This document shows positions 7,822 through 16,753 of a DNA stretch of 64,000 nucleotides, in pieces. Within the stretch, counting starts at the first letter, position 1; every line of letters starts with the position of its first letter. The notes under the pieces were generated by a model. The model was given only the letters and a program-made list of their open reading frames with translations, searched no databases and was not told the DNA's origin. Origin of the DNA: Candidatus Binatia bacterium (GTDB lineage: Bacteria; Vulcanimicrobiota; Vulcanimicrobiia; Vulcanimicrobiales; Vulcanimicrobiaceae); NCBI GenBank assembly GCA_035544215.1, contig DATKHY010000003.1:506501-570500 (forward strand), given 5' to 3'. A program made the position numbers and the translations under genes.

Positions 7822-8347
7822 GAAGCTGCTTGGCTTCGTCCGGCCCCGCGTCGCCGAGGCGCACGGTTTCGGAGAGGACGACGCCGCGCTGGCCGTCGGC
7901 CCACACGATGGCGAACTCCTTGCGCGCATCGAATCCGCTTCCGTAAGCGATCTCGACGAACGTTGCCGGCATCCCATTGAGCAGCGTCATCGGCGTTCGA
8001 TCGCGTATCAGGGTGCCGTCCTGCGCACCATGCGTCTGGCTCTCGAACTGTCCCTCCCACTGCGATGGAGCGCCGGCGTAGTCTTCCATTGCGAGCGTGA
8101 TCTCGCGCGCATTCTCCTTGCCGGGATACACCACCCAGGCGGCGACGGTCTGGAGATCCTGCGAAAGCTGGTCGGGCGAAGTCTTGGGCTGGCGCCCTAT
8201 CAGCACTGCGTCGGGAGGCGCCGTGAAGCTCATCGCGGCATCGGTGAATACGAGCGGATCGGGTGCCGGCGTCGCGGGCGCATCCTGCGCCCAAGCCGTT
8301 CGCGCCGCAGCGATGAGTAACACCGAGAAGATCAAAAACGTTTTCAT
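7778..8347 (-). CDS. Secreted protein of unknown function
   Basis: A 189-residue protein with a clear signal peptide (KTFLIFSVLLIAAARTAWAQ, cleavage after AWA) and a soluble remainder with no domain I recognise. It contains PDAVLIGRQPKTSP near the N-terminus and YAGAPSQWEGQFESQ in the middle. The start overlaps the end of the esterase gene by four bases (ATGA), so the two are probably co-transcribed and translationally coupled; it may be a periplasmic partner of the esterase. Confidence 0.75.
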   Translation of the reverse strand: MKTFLIFSVLLIAAARTAWAQDAPATPAPDPLVFTDAAMSFTAPPDAVLIGRQPKTSPDQLSQDLQTVAAWVVYPGKENAREITLAMEDYAGAPSQWEGQFESQTHGAQDGTLIRDRTPMTLLNGMPATFVEIAYGSGFDARKEFAIVWADGQRGVVLSETVRLGDAGPDEAKQLLKQVTAVAYPVNQP

Positions 8348-9384
8348 TCGTTGTCCAAAACTGCGGTGAGCGCGGGGAGCGACACCGCGTAGCGATATCC
8401 GACGTTGCGGTGGTCGTCGTCGAATTCCTCGTGGCGGACGTCCAGCCCGAGGTCGCGGATGCGCCGGGCGACGACCCGGGCGCCGATGTCGAGGTTGTAT
8501 TCGTCACGGCGCCCGCAGTCGAGGTAGCGCAGGCGCAGGCGGCTCAGCTGGGCCTTGTGCTTGGCTACGCGCTCGGCCGGGTCGAAGGCCAGCCAACGGG
8601 CGAAGACGTCCGGCAGCAGCTCGCCGCTCGCTCTATCGAAGGGCAGATCGAGGTCGAACGCCTTCGCAGAACGTGGCGAGTACGCGGCGGCGTAGGCGAG
8701 CATTTCCATCGTCGTGTACTCCGCCGAACTGCGTTTGGGCTTGCGTTCGAAGCCGGCCACGAAGGCCGAGATATCGAACGCATGCGCCTCAAGAGCTCGC
8801 TGCACCGTCGCGAACGCCGGCGGATGCGCGTATTGAAAGTACGAGTCGCCGCTGTGCGACGCGAACGCGCCGAAGACACCCGGATGGTCGAGCACGAGGT
8901 GCATCGCGCCGAAGCCGCCCGACGATTTGCCGAGCACTGCGCGGCCGCCTTCGGAGCGAATCGTGTGGTAGTGCTCGTCGACGTGCCCGACGACGTCGCG
9001 AACCGTGTACGTTGCGTAGCCACCGTTGTGAACCGAGTCGACGTACTGCGAGCCGCCGAGCCGCGTGAAGCCGTCGACGAGCACGACCAACGCCGGCGCC
9101 ATCTCGCGCCGCTCGATGAGGCGATCGGCCCATTGCAGCACGTTCGTCTCCCACGGCCGGGTGGACACCAGCGCCGCGGCGTCGCCGGTGTAGCCGTGCA
9201 GCACGTAGAGCACCGGGTAGCGGCGCGAGCCCTCCGCATCGTACGCGGCGGGCCGGTAGACGACGACCGGACGCTCCGACGGATCGCCGAGCGGATTTCC
9301 CGCGAGCGCGTCGCTGCGCACGAAATCGATCGCGACGTCGCCCGCGAGACCGAGCAGCCGCGCTAGGCCGGAACGCCCCTGCAT
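8344..9384 (-). CDS. Esterase, alpha/beta hydrolase (esterase D / feruloyl-esterase-like)
   Basis: A 346-residue protein with the alpha/beta hydrolase features of the putative esterase family: PVLYVLHGYTGD (oxyanion-hole region), the nucleophile elbow GKSSGGFGA, SHSGDSYFQYA after it, and a late DDHRNVGYRY with the likely catalytic histidine. No signal peptide is visible. The family includes S-formylglutathione hydrolase, antigen-85-like and feruloyl esterases; the substrate cannot be chosen. It is divergent from the permease-GH35 fusion gene with only about 37 bases between starts, which suggests joint control and perhaps a role in removing acyl groups from glycosides. Confidence 0.8.
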   Translation of the reverse strand: MQGRSGLARLLGLAGDVAIDFVRSDALAGNPLGDPSERPVVVYRPAAYDAEGSRRYPVLYVLHGYTGDAAALVSTRPWETNVLQWADRLIERREMAPALVVLVDGFTRLGGSQYVDSVHNGGYATYTVRDVVGHVDEHYHTIRSEGGRAVLGKSSGGFGAMHLVLDHPGVFGAFASHSGDSYFQYAHPPAFATVQRALEAHAFDISAFVAGFERKPKRSSAEYTTMEMLAYAAAYSPRSAKAFDLDLPFDRASGELLPDVFARWLAFDPAERVAKHKAQLSRLRLRYLDCGRRDEYNLDIGARVVARRIRDLGLDVRHEEFDDDHRNVGYRYAVSLPALTAVLDNE

Positions 9385-9421
9385 GGCGATTCCCTTCGTC
9401 GCGCGAAGAGGTCGAGCCTAG

Positions 9422-12400
9422 ATGAACGAGTTGAAGCGCGCGATCGATTTACGCAGCGCGATATCAATCAACGTCATCACGATGATCGGAATCGGGCCGC
9501 TCGTGACTATCCCGCTCGTGGTCGCCGCGCTCGGCGGCCCGCTCGCGCTCGTCGGGTGGATCGCCGGCGCGATCGTCGCGCTGTGCGACGGCCTGGTCTG
9601 GGCGGAGCTGTCGTCGCGCTATCCCGGATCGGGCGGAACGTACGTGTATCTGCGCGAGGTATTCGGGCCGCAGCGGCTGGGGAAGGCCCTCGCGTTCCTG
9701 TTCAACTGGCAGTTTCTCTTGTACGCGCCGTGCCTGCTGGCCAGCGGCTACATCGGCTTCGCGAACTACGCGGCGTACCTATATCCGCCGCTGGCCGGCA
9801 ACGTCTTCGCGCACGACGCTGCGGCGGTCGGGATCGGCGCGGTCACGCTAGTGCTCCTGTATCGGCGCACGTCGCAGGTCGCGTCGGTCGGAAACCTGCT
9901 CGCGATCGCGGCCGCGCTGACCGTCGCGCTGGTGGCGTTGGCCGGACTGTCGCATGCGGACTTCCATCGCGCCTTCGCTCTGGCGCAGCCGGTGCGCTTC
10001 AACTGGGCGTTTCTGGCTGGCTTCGCGAGCGCGCTGGTCATCACGCTCTACGACTACGTCGGCTACTCCGACGCCGCACTGCTCGGCGACGAGGTCATTC
10101 GGCCACAGCGCACGATACCGCTGGCGATCGTGGTCTCGGTCGTGATCGTGGCGATCCTGTACGTGCTGTTGCAGGTCGGCGTCCTCGGCAGCGTTCCGTG
10201 GCGTTCGCTGCTCGACGCGCACGGCGTGCCCACGGCACAGGCGCAGTATGTCGGTGCCTTCGTCGTGGAGCGAACGTGGGGGCGCGTCGCCGCGATCGGC
10301 GTGACGCTGCTCGTGCTCGTCACGGCGTTCGCGTCGCTGTATGGGAATCTGCTCGGCTTTTCGCGGATCTCGTACGCGGCCGCGCGCGACGGCGCGTTCC
10401 TCCCCGCGTTCGGTCGGCTGCACCCGCGTAAGGACATTCCGCACGTTGCGCTGATCGTCGTCGGGGGACTGTCGCTGGTCGCGAGCCTATTCACGCTGGA
10501 TCAGGTGATCGCGTTTTTAACGGCGGGGATCGTGTTGATTCAGGGAATCGCGCAGATCGTTGCGCTTGGCCTGTTGCGGGCTCGACGCGCCGCGGCGCCG
10601 TTTCGCATGCCGCTCTATCCGCTGCCCGCGATCGTGGCGCTCGCGGGCTGGAGCCTGGCCTTCGTGGGCTCCGGCGCCGGCGCGATCGCGCTCGGCGTGG
10701 GATGGCTCGCGGCCGGTGCGCTCGTCTTTCTCGTGGTAGCGCGCACCCGGCGCTGGTGGCCCTTTGCCGTCGCCGCCGTCGCGGCTGTGGTGCTCGCCGC
10801 GCTGCCGCGCGCGGATGCGTCCGCAGCCGGCTGGTCGTCGTGGAACGCTGCACGCGTCGTTTCAGAGCGAGGCTACCCGGTGTTCACCGTAAACGGCAGG
10901 CCCTTCTTCGTGTACGGCGCCGCGTTCTTTTACGAACGCATTCCGCGCGACCGTTGGCGCGAAACGCTCGTCGCCTACAAGCGGCTCGGCATCAACACCA
11001 TCGACCTGTATTGCATTTGGAACTGGCACGAGCCGAGCGAAGGCGTCGCCGACTTCACGGGCAGTACCGATGCCCGGCGCGACCTCGTTGGCTTGCTGGC
11101 GCTGAGTCACGAGCTGGGGTTCAAGCTGATCCTGCGACCGGGACCCGTCATTCGCAACGAGTGGCGCAACGGCGGCTATCCCGCGTGGCTGCTCGAGCGA
11201 CCGGAGTACCGCATGCCGCTGCACGACGTGCTCGAGGGGCGGTATCCCGCGACGGCCACGCTTCAGAACGCGCACGCGGACGCTGCGGCCGCGGAGTGGC
11301 TCGCGAACGACACGCACCTCAACGAGACCGAGGCGTGGCTTCGCGACGTCCTGCGGGCGGTCGAGCCTTACTCGAGCGACGTGCTCGCGATTGCGCTCGA
11401 CGACGACCAGGGCGCGTATCTCGATAACGACACGTGGCCGGCGCCGCATTGGCGCGCCTACATCGGGTGGCTGCGCTCCACGGTCCAATCGATCGCGGGA
11501 TCGCGCGTTCCGCTTTTCATCAATACGTACGAGATGAAGGTGACTGCGGCGTCGCCCGTGTGGGCGTGGGGGAACTGGTACCAGAGCGGCTCGTACCGCA
11601 TCGGAGCGCACGATCTCGCGGACTTGGACTTCGCGACGGGACTGCTGCAGACGCAGTCGCGCATGCCGGTGATGCAGTCGGAGTTCCAAGCGGGATGGTT
11701 TCAAGGCGCCGACGAGGGAGCGCCGCGGCCGAGCGACCCCGCCAACACGGCGCTCGCACTCGCGGAGCTGCTGCGCGACGGCGCGCACGGCGTGGTGAAC
11801 TTTCCGGTGCAGGACACGATCTATCCGCACGGCTGGGAAGCGCCGTGGGCGAACTGGTCGTACGCGTGGGACGCGGCGCTCACGGTCGACGTGCGCGCAT
11901 CGCCGCGCTACGCGCCGACGCGTGCGTTCGGCGACCTCGTCGCGCGTTACGGCCCGCTGCTCGCCCGCACGCACGTCGCGGCGGATGCTTGGATCGTCTG
12001 GCCCGCGAGCCTTTACGTTCCGGGGAGCCTGAGTAACGACGATTTCGCCGCGCTTGCGAGCGCGACCGTCGCCGCGCAGCGTGCCTGCAACTCACGTGGG
12101 TTGAGCTGCATGCTCGTCGATCTGGCGGCGACGAGCGATCGCGCGCTGCGAACCAAGGCGCTTCTCCTTCCGCTTCCGCCGACGGGCATCGGCGGCGGTC
12201 GGATTCAAGCGTGGGCTGTTACCAGGCTGCGGGATCTGCGCGAAAACGGGCGCCTCGTTGCGGATCTGTCGAAGATTCGGCCGATTGCGCGCGACAGAAG
12301 TGTACCAAACACGACGCTGCTCCTGGCAAACGATTCGTCGTACGGCTTCATCGTCGCGGTGAACGCGAGCCGTACGGTGCGGCGAGTTGTTGTCGGCGCG

Positions 12401-13204
12401 GTTCGGTTAGGGCGCCGAAGCGTGAAGGTCCCGACGTTCTATTTGGCATCCGGCGGTGCGCGCCTGGTCGCTGTGGGCGCAACAGGCGCCGCGCCGAACC
12501 GCGCGCCGTGGCCGGCGCGGGGCACTCCACCGCCGTTTAAGGATCCGGGAGGCACGGTGATAGCCAACGCGCACCTACGCGTCGTCTTCGCGCCGTTCGC
12601 CGGCGCGCGGATCGCGGAGCTCGGTGACGAGCACGGCAACGCGGCGGCGAGCATCGGCCTGCTGCGCGACGCGACCGATCCGCAGCCGCCGGTATCGCCG
12701 CGCGACTTCATCGCGGGATACACGCATCCGTTGCCGGCCGGGACCTTTAATCGCGAGTACGCCTGCGACCGCGTGGATCTCGGGACGACCGCACGCGCGA
12801 CGTGTTCCTACGACGCGCCGGATCTGCCGAGCGGCGGCGCGGTCTTCAAACGCACGCTGACGCTGAACGGAAACGGCAGCGAGCTCATGAGCACGGAAGA
12901 GTTTTCGCCGCACGATCCGCGCTCGGCGGCTCGCCTTGAGAGCATCTCAGGCTTCGCGTTCGTCCCTGGGGACCGGATGCTCACCGCTTCGCAAAGAGAT
13001 GCCGTTGCGATCTTGCACGGGACGCGGCTCGTGCGGCTACGCTGGCGTCCCGGAGACGTGGCGCACCTCGACTTGCGGCAGACGCGCGGCGCCGCGCTCG
13101 TGACGCTGATCTTCGCGCGCCGGTCGGTAGAGATGGGTCTTGGCGTGTATCACGTTGGTGGCGCCGCCGAGGCACAGCGCCTGGTCGACTCGAAACAGCC
13201 GTAG
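9422..13204 (+). CDS. Fusion: APC-superfamily permease with GH35-type glycosidase domain
   Basis: One uninterrupted 1260-residue frame. Residues about 1-440 are an APC-superfamily permease: about 12 hydrophobic segments, with GIGPLVTIPLV in TM1 and AELSSRYPGSGGTYVYLREVF in the TM2-3 loop. Residues about 443-468 (RRWWPFAVAAVAAVVLAALP then RADASA) read like a signal peptide or a thirteenth helix, which would put the rest outside the inner membrane. From about 480 a GH35 domain begins (YPVFTVNGRPFFVYG, then KRLGINTIDLYCIWNWHEPSEG, then RPGPVIRNEW). The nucleophile motif is SEFQAGW (E754); the acid/base motif, normally ENEYG, is DDDQG (D660-G664). The last 300 residues are beta-rich. No start-stop pair separates the two parts. 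Confidence 0.85.
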   Translation: MNELKRAIDLRSAISINVITMIGIGPLVTIPLVVAALGGPLALVGWIAGAIVALCDGLVWAELSSRYPGSGGTYVYLREVFGPQRLGKALAFLFNWQFLLYAPCLLASGYIGFANYAAYLYPPLAGNVFAHDAAAVGIGAVTLVLLYRRTSQVASVGNLLAIAAALTVALVALAGLSHADFHRAFALAQPVRFNWAFLAGFASALVITLYDYVGYSDAALLGDEVIRPQRTIPLAIVVSVVIVAILYVLLQVGVLGSVPWRSLLDAHGVPTAQAQYVGAFVVERTWGRVAAIGVTLLVLVTAFASLYGNLLGFSRISYAAARDGAFLPAFGRLHPRKDIPHVALIVVGGLSLVASLFTLDQVIAFLTAGIVLIQGIAQIVALGLLRARRAAAPFRMPLYPLPAIVALAGWSLAFVGSGAGAIALGVGWLAAGALVFLVVARTRRWWPFAVAAVAAVVLAALPRADASAAGWSSWNAARVVSERGYPVFTVNGRPFFVYGAAFFYERIPRDRWRETLVAYKRLGINTIDLYCIWNWHEPSEGVADFTGSTDARRDLVGLLALSHELGFKLILRPGPVIRNEWRNGGYPAWLLERPEYRMPLHDVLEGRYPATATLQNAHADAAAAEWLANDTHLNETEAWLRDVLRAVEPYSSDVLAIALDDDQGAYLDNDTWPAPHWRAYIGWLRSTVQSIAGSRVPLFINTYEMKVTAASPVWAWGNWYQSGSYRIGAHDLADLDFATGLLQTQSRMPVMQSEFQAGWFQGADEGAPRPSDPANTALALAELLRDGAHGVVNFPVQDTIYPHGWEAPWANWSYAWDAALTVDVRASPRYAPTRAFGDLVARYGPLLARTHVAADAWIVWPASLYVPGSLSNDDFAALASATVAAQRACNSRGLSCMLVDLAATSDRALRTKALLLPLPPTGIGGGRIQAWAVTRLRDLRENGRLVADLSKIRPIARDRSVPNTTLLLANDSSYGFIVAVNASRTVRRVVVGAVRLGRRSVKVPTFYLASGGARLVAVGATGAAPNRAPWPARGTPPPFKDPGGTVIANAHLRVVFAPFAGARIAELGDEHGNAAASIGLLRDATDPQPPVSPRDFIAGYTHPLPAGTFNREYACDRVDLGTTARATCSYDAPDLPSGGAVFKRTLTLNGNGSELMSTEEFSPHDPRSAARLESISGFAFVPGDRMLTASQRDAVAILHGTRLVRLRWRPGDVAHLDLRQTRGAALVTLIFARRSVEMGLGVYHVGGAAEAQRLVDSKQP

Positions 13205-13211
13205 CTTCAGT

Positions 13212-13295
13212 GGGGGAGTGGCGGAATGGCAGACGCAGCCGCCTCAAAAGCGGCCGAGGCAACTCATGTGGGTTCGACTCCCACCTTCCCCACCA
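13212..13295 (+). tRNA. tRNA-Leu (CAA)
   Basis: Acceptor GGGGGAG pairs with CTTCCCC (one G-U), T-arm GTGGG-TTCGACT-CCCAC, anticodon loop CTCAAAA giving anticodon CAA for the UUG codon, and a variable arm as expected for a class II tRNA. CCA is encoded (13293-13295). It lies 7 bases after the stop of the fusion gene and marks the left edge of an A/T-richer region with gene debris. Confidence 0.95.
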
Positions 13296-13369
13296 GATTT
13301 GCGGGATAGGGGATACCGTGCGGGATTCTGACCCCCCTTTGCGTCACGCCGATCGGCGCCGTTTCCTTG

Positions 13370-13711
13370 TTAAGGGCTTGTCAGCCAGTGAATAATGCCG
13401 TCCGTTGCCCGGCGCGCGTTATTCTCAAAGCCGCTGAGAATCGCACTGATCAATATTTCGCGCCCGTCGTCGACTGACGTCTTTTCGTGAAAGTCTTCCT
13501 TTTCCAGGAGGCGCGCTTGTCTCGACAGCGCGGGGTCGAAGAGAAGCCGCAGCGCCGCCAGTAGATTCGACTTACCGACGTTGTTCGGCCCGATGATTGC
13601 GGTGACCGGCGTCGCGAAGGGCACCGCGACCTCGCTAAAGTTCCGAAAGTTACGTATGTAGAGTTTTTCGATGTGGATAGTAAATAGCCCCAATGGCGAT
13701 AGCTTCCACAC
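13370..13711 (-). pseudogene. Truncated OLD-family / AAA ATPase nuclease fragment
   Basis: A 113-residue frame whose useful start is HIEKLYIRNFRNFSEVAVPF, followed by TAIIGPNNVGKSNLLAALRL, a Walker A motif (GPNNVGKS) of the RecF/OLD type. OLD-family ATPase-nucleases run to about 500-700 residues with a C-terminal Toprim domain; here the frame ends soon after the first beta-hairpin region. No continuation is seen downstream, where the tRNA-Leu gene comes next. It is most likely a remnant of a defence or mobile-element gene left at the tRNA site. Confidence 0.65.
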
Positions 13712-14190
13712 AATAGCGTCCGAGAAGTGCCTTGTTCGTCAAGGGCTACAGCTAAGCCGTTGGGGGAAGCGTAGAAAGCGACACTGTTGGCATGGGCTAC
13801 AGCTAATGATGTTCTCGACGCGGCGGGCGCCCAAAGGTTTCGCGAACGGCGCACCGAGGAAATGCGGGCCATGCTGGGCACCGGGCAAAGCCGCGGCTTA
13901 CGTGAAGTAGCGCCGAAGTCCTTAGACTGAGGCGAGGCAATCGCCGAGGGCATCGCCGCAATCGCAGCTGGGCACTCGAGCATCCGGGTCAGCGCGACGA
14001 AGCGTGGTTCAAGCGCGAGATTGTGCCGAAGCTCGATGCGTTCTCGCTCAACGAGATCGCCGAGGCTACGGAGCTATCGCTCGCAGCTTGCTCGCGTATG
14101 CGATCTGCAAACAGGCTCCTGGCGTTGCTCTCGGCAGAGAATGACGCTGGCGAGACCCTTGCGATCGCGGCTACGGATGCTATACTGAGC
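13712..14190. other. Gene-debris zone
   Basis: No intact gene is seen. On the plus strand, 13801-13929 is open for about 45 codons (ANDVLDAAGAQRFRERRTEE...) and ends in a stop with no start. At 13981-14100 a second open piece reads HPGQRDEAWFKREIVPKLDA then FSLNEIAEATELSLAACSRM, which looks like the end of a small helix-turn-helix protein; after it the frame turns into unrelated sequence, as if by frameshift. A 13-base direct repeat GGGCTACAGCTAA lies at 13743-13755 and 13794-13806. The zone probably holds remnants of mobile-element genes. Confidence 0.45.
14159..14186 (+). promoter_or_regulatory. Putative promoter of the haem-c protein gene
   Basis: TTGCGA, a 16-base spacer and TATACT at 14181-14186 form a good sigma-70-type promoter. 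It would leave a leader of about 85-90 bases before the ATG at 14281, which is preceded by GGAGGG. Confidence 0.5.
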
Positions 14191-14280
14191 TAGCTGGAGG
14201 TGGCTAGCTTATCAGGCCAAGCCAGGCGAACCGTCCGAGTCCTGGCTACCGGAGCAATCCGCGCAGCGAAGGAGGGCACG

Positions 14281-16218
14281 ATGCGGATCGGATCGGAGTC
14301 GGTTTCGAGCACGTTGAGGTTGTGGGTACTGTTACTCGTTCCGGCGCTAACATTAGCCCAGGGTGGGGGCGGCGCGACGAATAACACGCAGTTGCCTACC
14401 GATGCCGCCGCCACGTGCACGGTCGCGGCTCCCACGTTTGCGAAGTGGTTCGCATCTGGCGCGCCGAGCCTGAACGGTATCGTGAGTCCCGACAGCGCGC
14501 AGTTCGCCATTCAAGGCACAACCACAACACCGTTCGCAAACTGCCCGTTCTATCAGTGGGCCGAACAGACGTTTCTGTGGGCGACCTCGCCTGCGCCCGC
14601 TTCGTATGGGGGCAAAGGGTTAGTCTTCTCTTCGCTAGCGTTCTTCATCGTCCCACCGGCGGACGCGAGTGGGAAAAGGATACTGCTATCACAGATCGGT
14701 AACACGCCCCCGACGTTTCAGTTGCGCTCGGCACAGGTTGGGCCCCACGGCAAACCCGTCATTTTTTCGGTCGCTGGGCAGATGCTCGAGGTTGCACTTC
14801 CGAGTCAGGGCCAAAGGCCGCTAGTGCGGGCCATATCCCGGCAACTGGTTCAAATCGCGCACGCTCGGCTCGGATCCAATGGAATGCCCATGTTACTGGA
14901 CGCTCATGGTAGCACCATTGAAGCTCAGAAACTCGACCTACGACACCGCACAAAAAGTTCGCTTATTGTCACGAAGTTCACAATCGACAACATCAATGTA
15001 TTTATAGGTCCGCTTAATCAGGTCATCGATGTCGAGCAGAACGAAGCGGTCGATAACGGGGTCTTGGAATCTCAGGCCGGATCGCTCATATACTACGAGA
15101 CGCTCGTTAACGACGTATACGCCTATTTTGCAACAGCGAGAATGGACGGAAAGATGCCGCAGCCATCCCCGCGATTCCCTACGACGCTAGGGGATTTGGA
15201 ACGGGTAGTGGCATTCGCACAGGAGCATAAGGTGACCTTCCCCGATATAAATGCACTGGTTGTCGAGTTGAAAACATCGTGGGTCGAGGCCTCGACGGTT
15301 CCTGACGTGAGTTCCTACATTACGACGACCGCGACGATACCCACCTATAAGCACACGAGCACCAAGAAATGGACTCAAAGCGGGCAAAAGACGGTGCTTA
15401 TGGCGCTCGTTGGCATGCACGTCGTTGGAGCCGTCCCGGGCCATCCGGAACTCATTTGGGCCACATTCGAACATTTCGCGAACGCGCCACGCGACTCGTA
15501 TACATATATCAACTCGAGCAACAGTGTAACGACCCGTTCGATCGATGCCACCGATCCGCCGATTGGGCCTAACGGCCCGGCGGCCCAATGGCTGTTTGCC
15601 ACTAACGGAGCGACTTCCAACAACCCCCCCAAGAAGGGCGGGTTCAACGCCATGCACATGCGGTACAGTACTCCCCCACCCGAGATCAATGGTGTCAGCG
15701 GATTCATCGTTAGTCCCAGTGACACCATCCGCTCAAAGGCCTTTGGCGTGGCCGATGTGGTTCCAAATCCTCTGGAGAACTGTCAAGGCCCTGGTGGAGG
15801 ACGCATCTCCCCTTGTACGCCCGGCTGTCCCATCACCACTTGTACGAGCACCACCGATCTAATTGCCTCCGCGAATACGGAGATCATCTCGATCAACAAT
15901 TCCGTACAAGCGCAACTGATTAGCGGAGATGTGCGCGCGAACTATTTGCTAACGGGAGCAACTTGGACCCCAGGGGGCGTAGCACCTAACGGATTTTCTT
16001 TTGGAGACCCTTCCGATAATGGCAATGCGGTGGGCACCAGCTTTCTCTCCAATACGACGATGGAGACGTACCAACAGGGCACCGATAGTACGCATGAACA
16101 CAGCTCAACGAACTGCTTCACGTGTCACCAAGGAAGAAACGCGCAAGGTATTCCCCTTCTATTCCCAAACAGCCTGAGCCATATCTACGGCGCATTAAGG
16201 CCGTTGTTCTCGAATTAA
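14281..16218 (+). CDS. Secreted cytochrome-c-type protein with one C-terminal haem site
   Basis: The ATG at 14281 gives 645 residues; GGAGGG lies a few bases upstream and a signal peptide follows (STLRLWVLLLVPALTLA). Features: CPFYQWAEQTFLWATSPAP near residue 90, a motif of large secreted cytochrome-c family proteins in soil bacteria, and a single CFTCH haem-attachment site at residues 612-616 (NCFTCHQGRN). The middle is unassigned. Haem c would be attached in the periplasm. Base composition and codon use are visibly more A/T-rich than in the flanking housekeeping genes. A cupredoxin follows 145 bases later, so the two could exchange electrons. No catalytic role can be named. Confidence 0.8.
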   Translation: MRIGSESVSSTLRLWVLLLVPALTLAQGGGGATNNTQLPTDAAATCTVAAPTFAKWFASGAPSLNGIVSPDSAQFAIQGTTTTPFANCPFYQWAEQTFLWATSPAPASYGGKGLVFSSLAFFIVPPADASGKRILLSQIGNTPPTFQLRSAQVGPHGKPVIFSVAGQMLEVALPSQGQRPLVRAISRQLVQIAHARLGSNGMPMLLDAHGSTIEAQKLDLRHRTKSSLIVTKFTIDNINVFIGPLNQVIDVEQNEAVDNGVLESQAGSLIYYETLVNDVYAYFATARMDGKMPQPSPRFPTTLGDLERVVAFAQEHKVTFPDINALVVELKTSWVEASTVPDVSSYITTTATIPTYKHTSTKKWTQSGQKTVLMALVGMHVVGAVPGHPELIWATFEHFANAPRDSYTYINSSNSVTTRSIDATDPPIGPNGPAAQWLFATNGATSNNPPKKGGFNAMHMRYSTPPPEINGVSGFIVSPSDTIRSKAFGVADVVPNPLENCQGPGGGRISPCTPGCPITTCTSTTDLIASANTEIISINNSVQAQLISGDVRANYLLTGATWTPGGVAPNGFSFGDPSDNGNAVGTSFLSNTTMETYQQGTDSTHEHSSTNCFTCHQGRNAQGIPLLFPNSLSHIYGALRPLFSN

Positions 16219-16230
16219 AGCCGTTGTTCT
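16200..16230 (+). repeat. 20-base-period direct repeat at the 3' end of the haem-c gene
   Basis: GCCGTTGTTCT occurs at 16200-16210, just before the TAA of the haem-c protein gene, and again at 16220-16230 just after it. It looks like a small tandem duplication across the stop codon. Confidence 0.5.
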
Positions 16231-16363
16231 AACCGCACCGCCGCGAGTTCGCCCTTAGTTCGAGACGCGCGGACCACGGCGATACGCAAAACAATGGCTG
16301 CGGGGAGCCAAAAAGCGCCGTGAGGCAGGCCTATGGTAGGATCAATGCACGGAGGAGTCAGAC

Positions 16364-16753
16364 ATGAGACAATCCTGGATGCTAGCGCCGGCCTCGGCCT
16401 TAGCGGCGGTTGCGGTCGTCATGTTCGCCGCGGCTGCCGTTTGCGCGAAGACGGGCCCCGGAAACTCCAATTCGGTAGGCCTGGCCGGAGTCCCGCCCGA
16501 CCCTACGGTGGCTGTGAAAATTTCCGAATTCGCCTATAAGCCCGCCACAGTGACAATCAAGGTGGGCACAACCTTGAAGTGGACGAACTACGACAGCATC
16601 CAGCACACGGTCACTGCTCGCCACGGGGCCTTCAAATCGGGAAACCTGGGCCTTGGCAAAAGTTTCAGCCACACGTTTAAGACGACAGGAAAGTTCTCGT
16701 ACTACTGTATCTTCCATACGTTCATGAATGGAACGGTCATAGTAACCCCGTAG
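16364..16753 (+). CDS. Cupredoxin (plastocyanin/azurin-type blue copper protein)
   Basis: A 129-residue secreted protein: signal peptide to about residue 28 (AVVMFAAAAVCA), then one cupredoxin domain. The four type-1 copper ligands are all visible: H81 (SIQHTVT), then C115, H118 and M121 in YYCIFHTFM. This predicts a small periplasmic electron carrier. GGAGGAG lies 8-10 bases before the ATG. It sits downstream of the haem-c protein on the same strand and shares its A/T-richer composition. Confidence 0.9.
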   Translation: MRQSWMLAPASALAAVAVVMFAAAAVCAKTGPGNSNSVGLAGVPPDPTVAVKISEFAYKPATVTIKVGTTLKWTNYDSIQHTVTARHGAFKSGNLGLGKSFSHTFKTTGKFSYYCIFHTFMNGTVIVTP

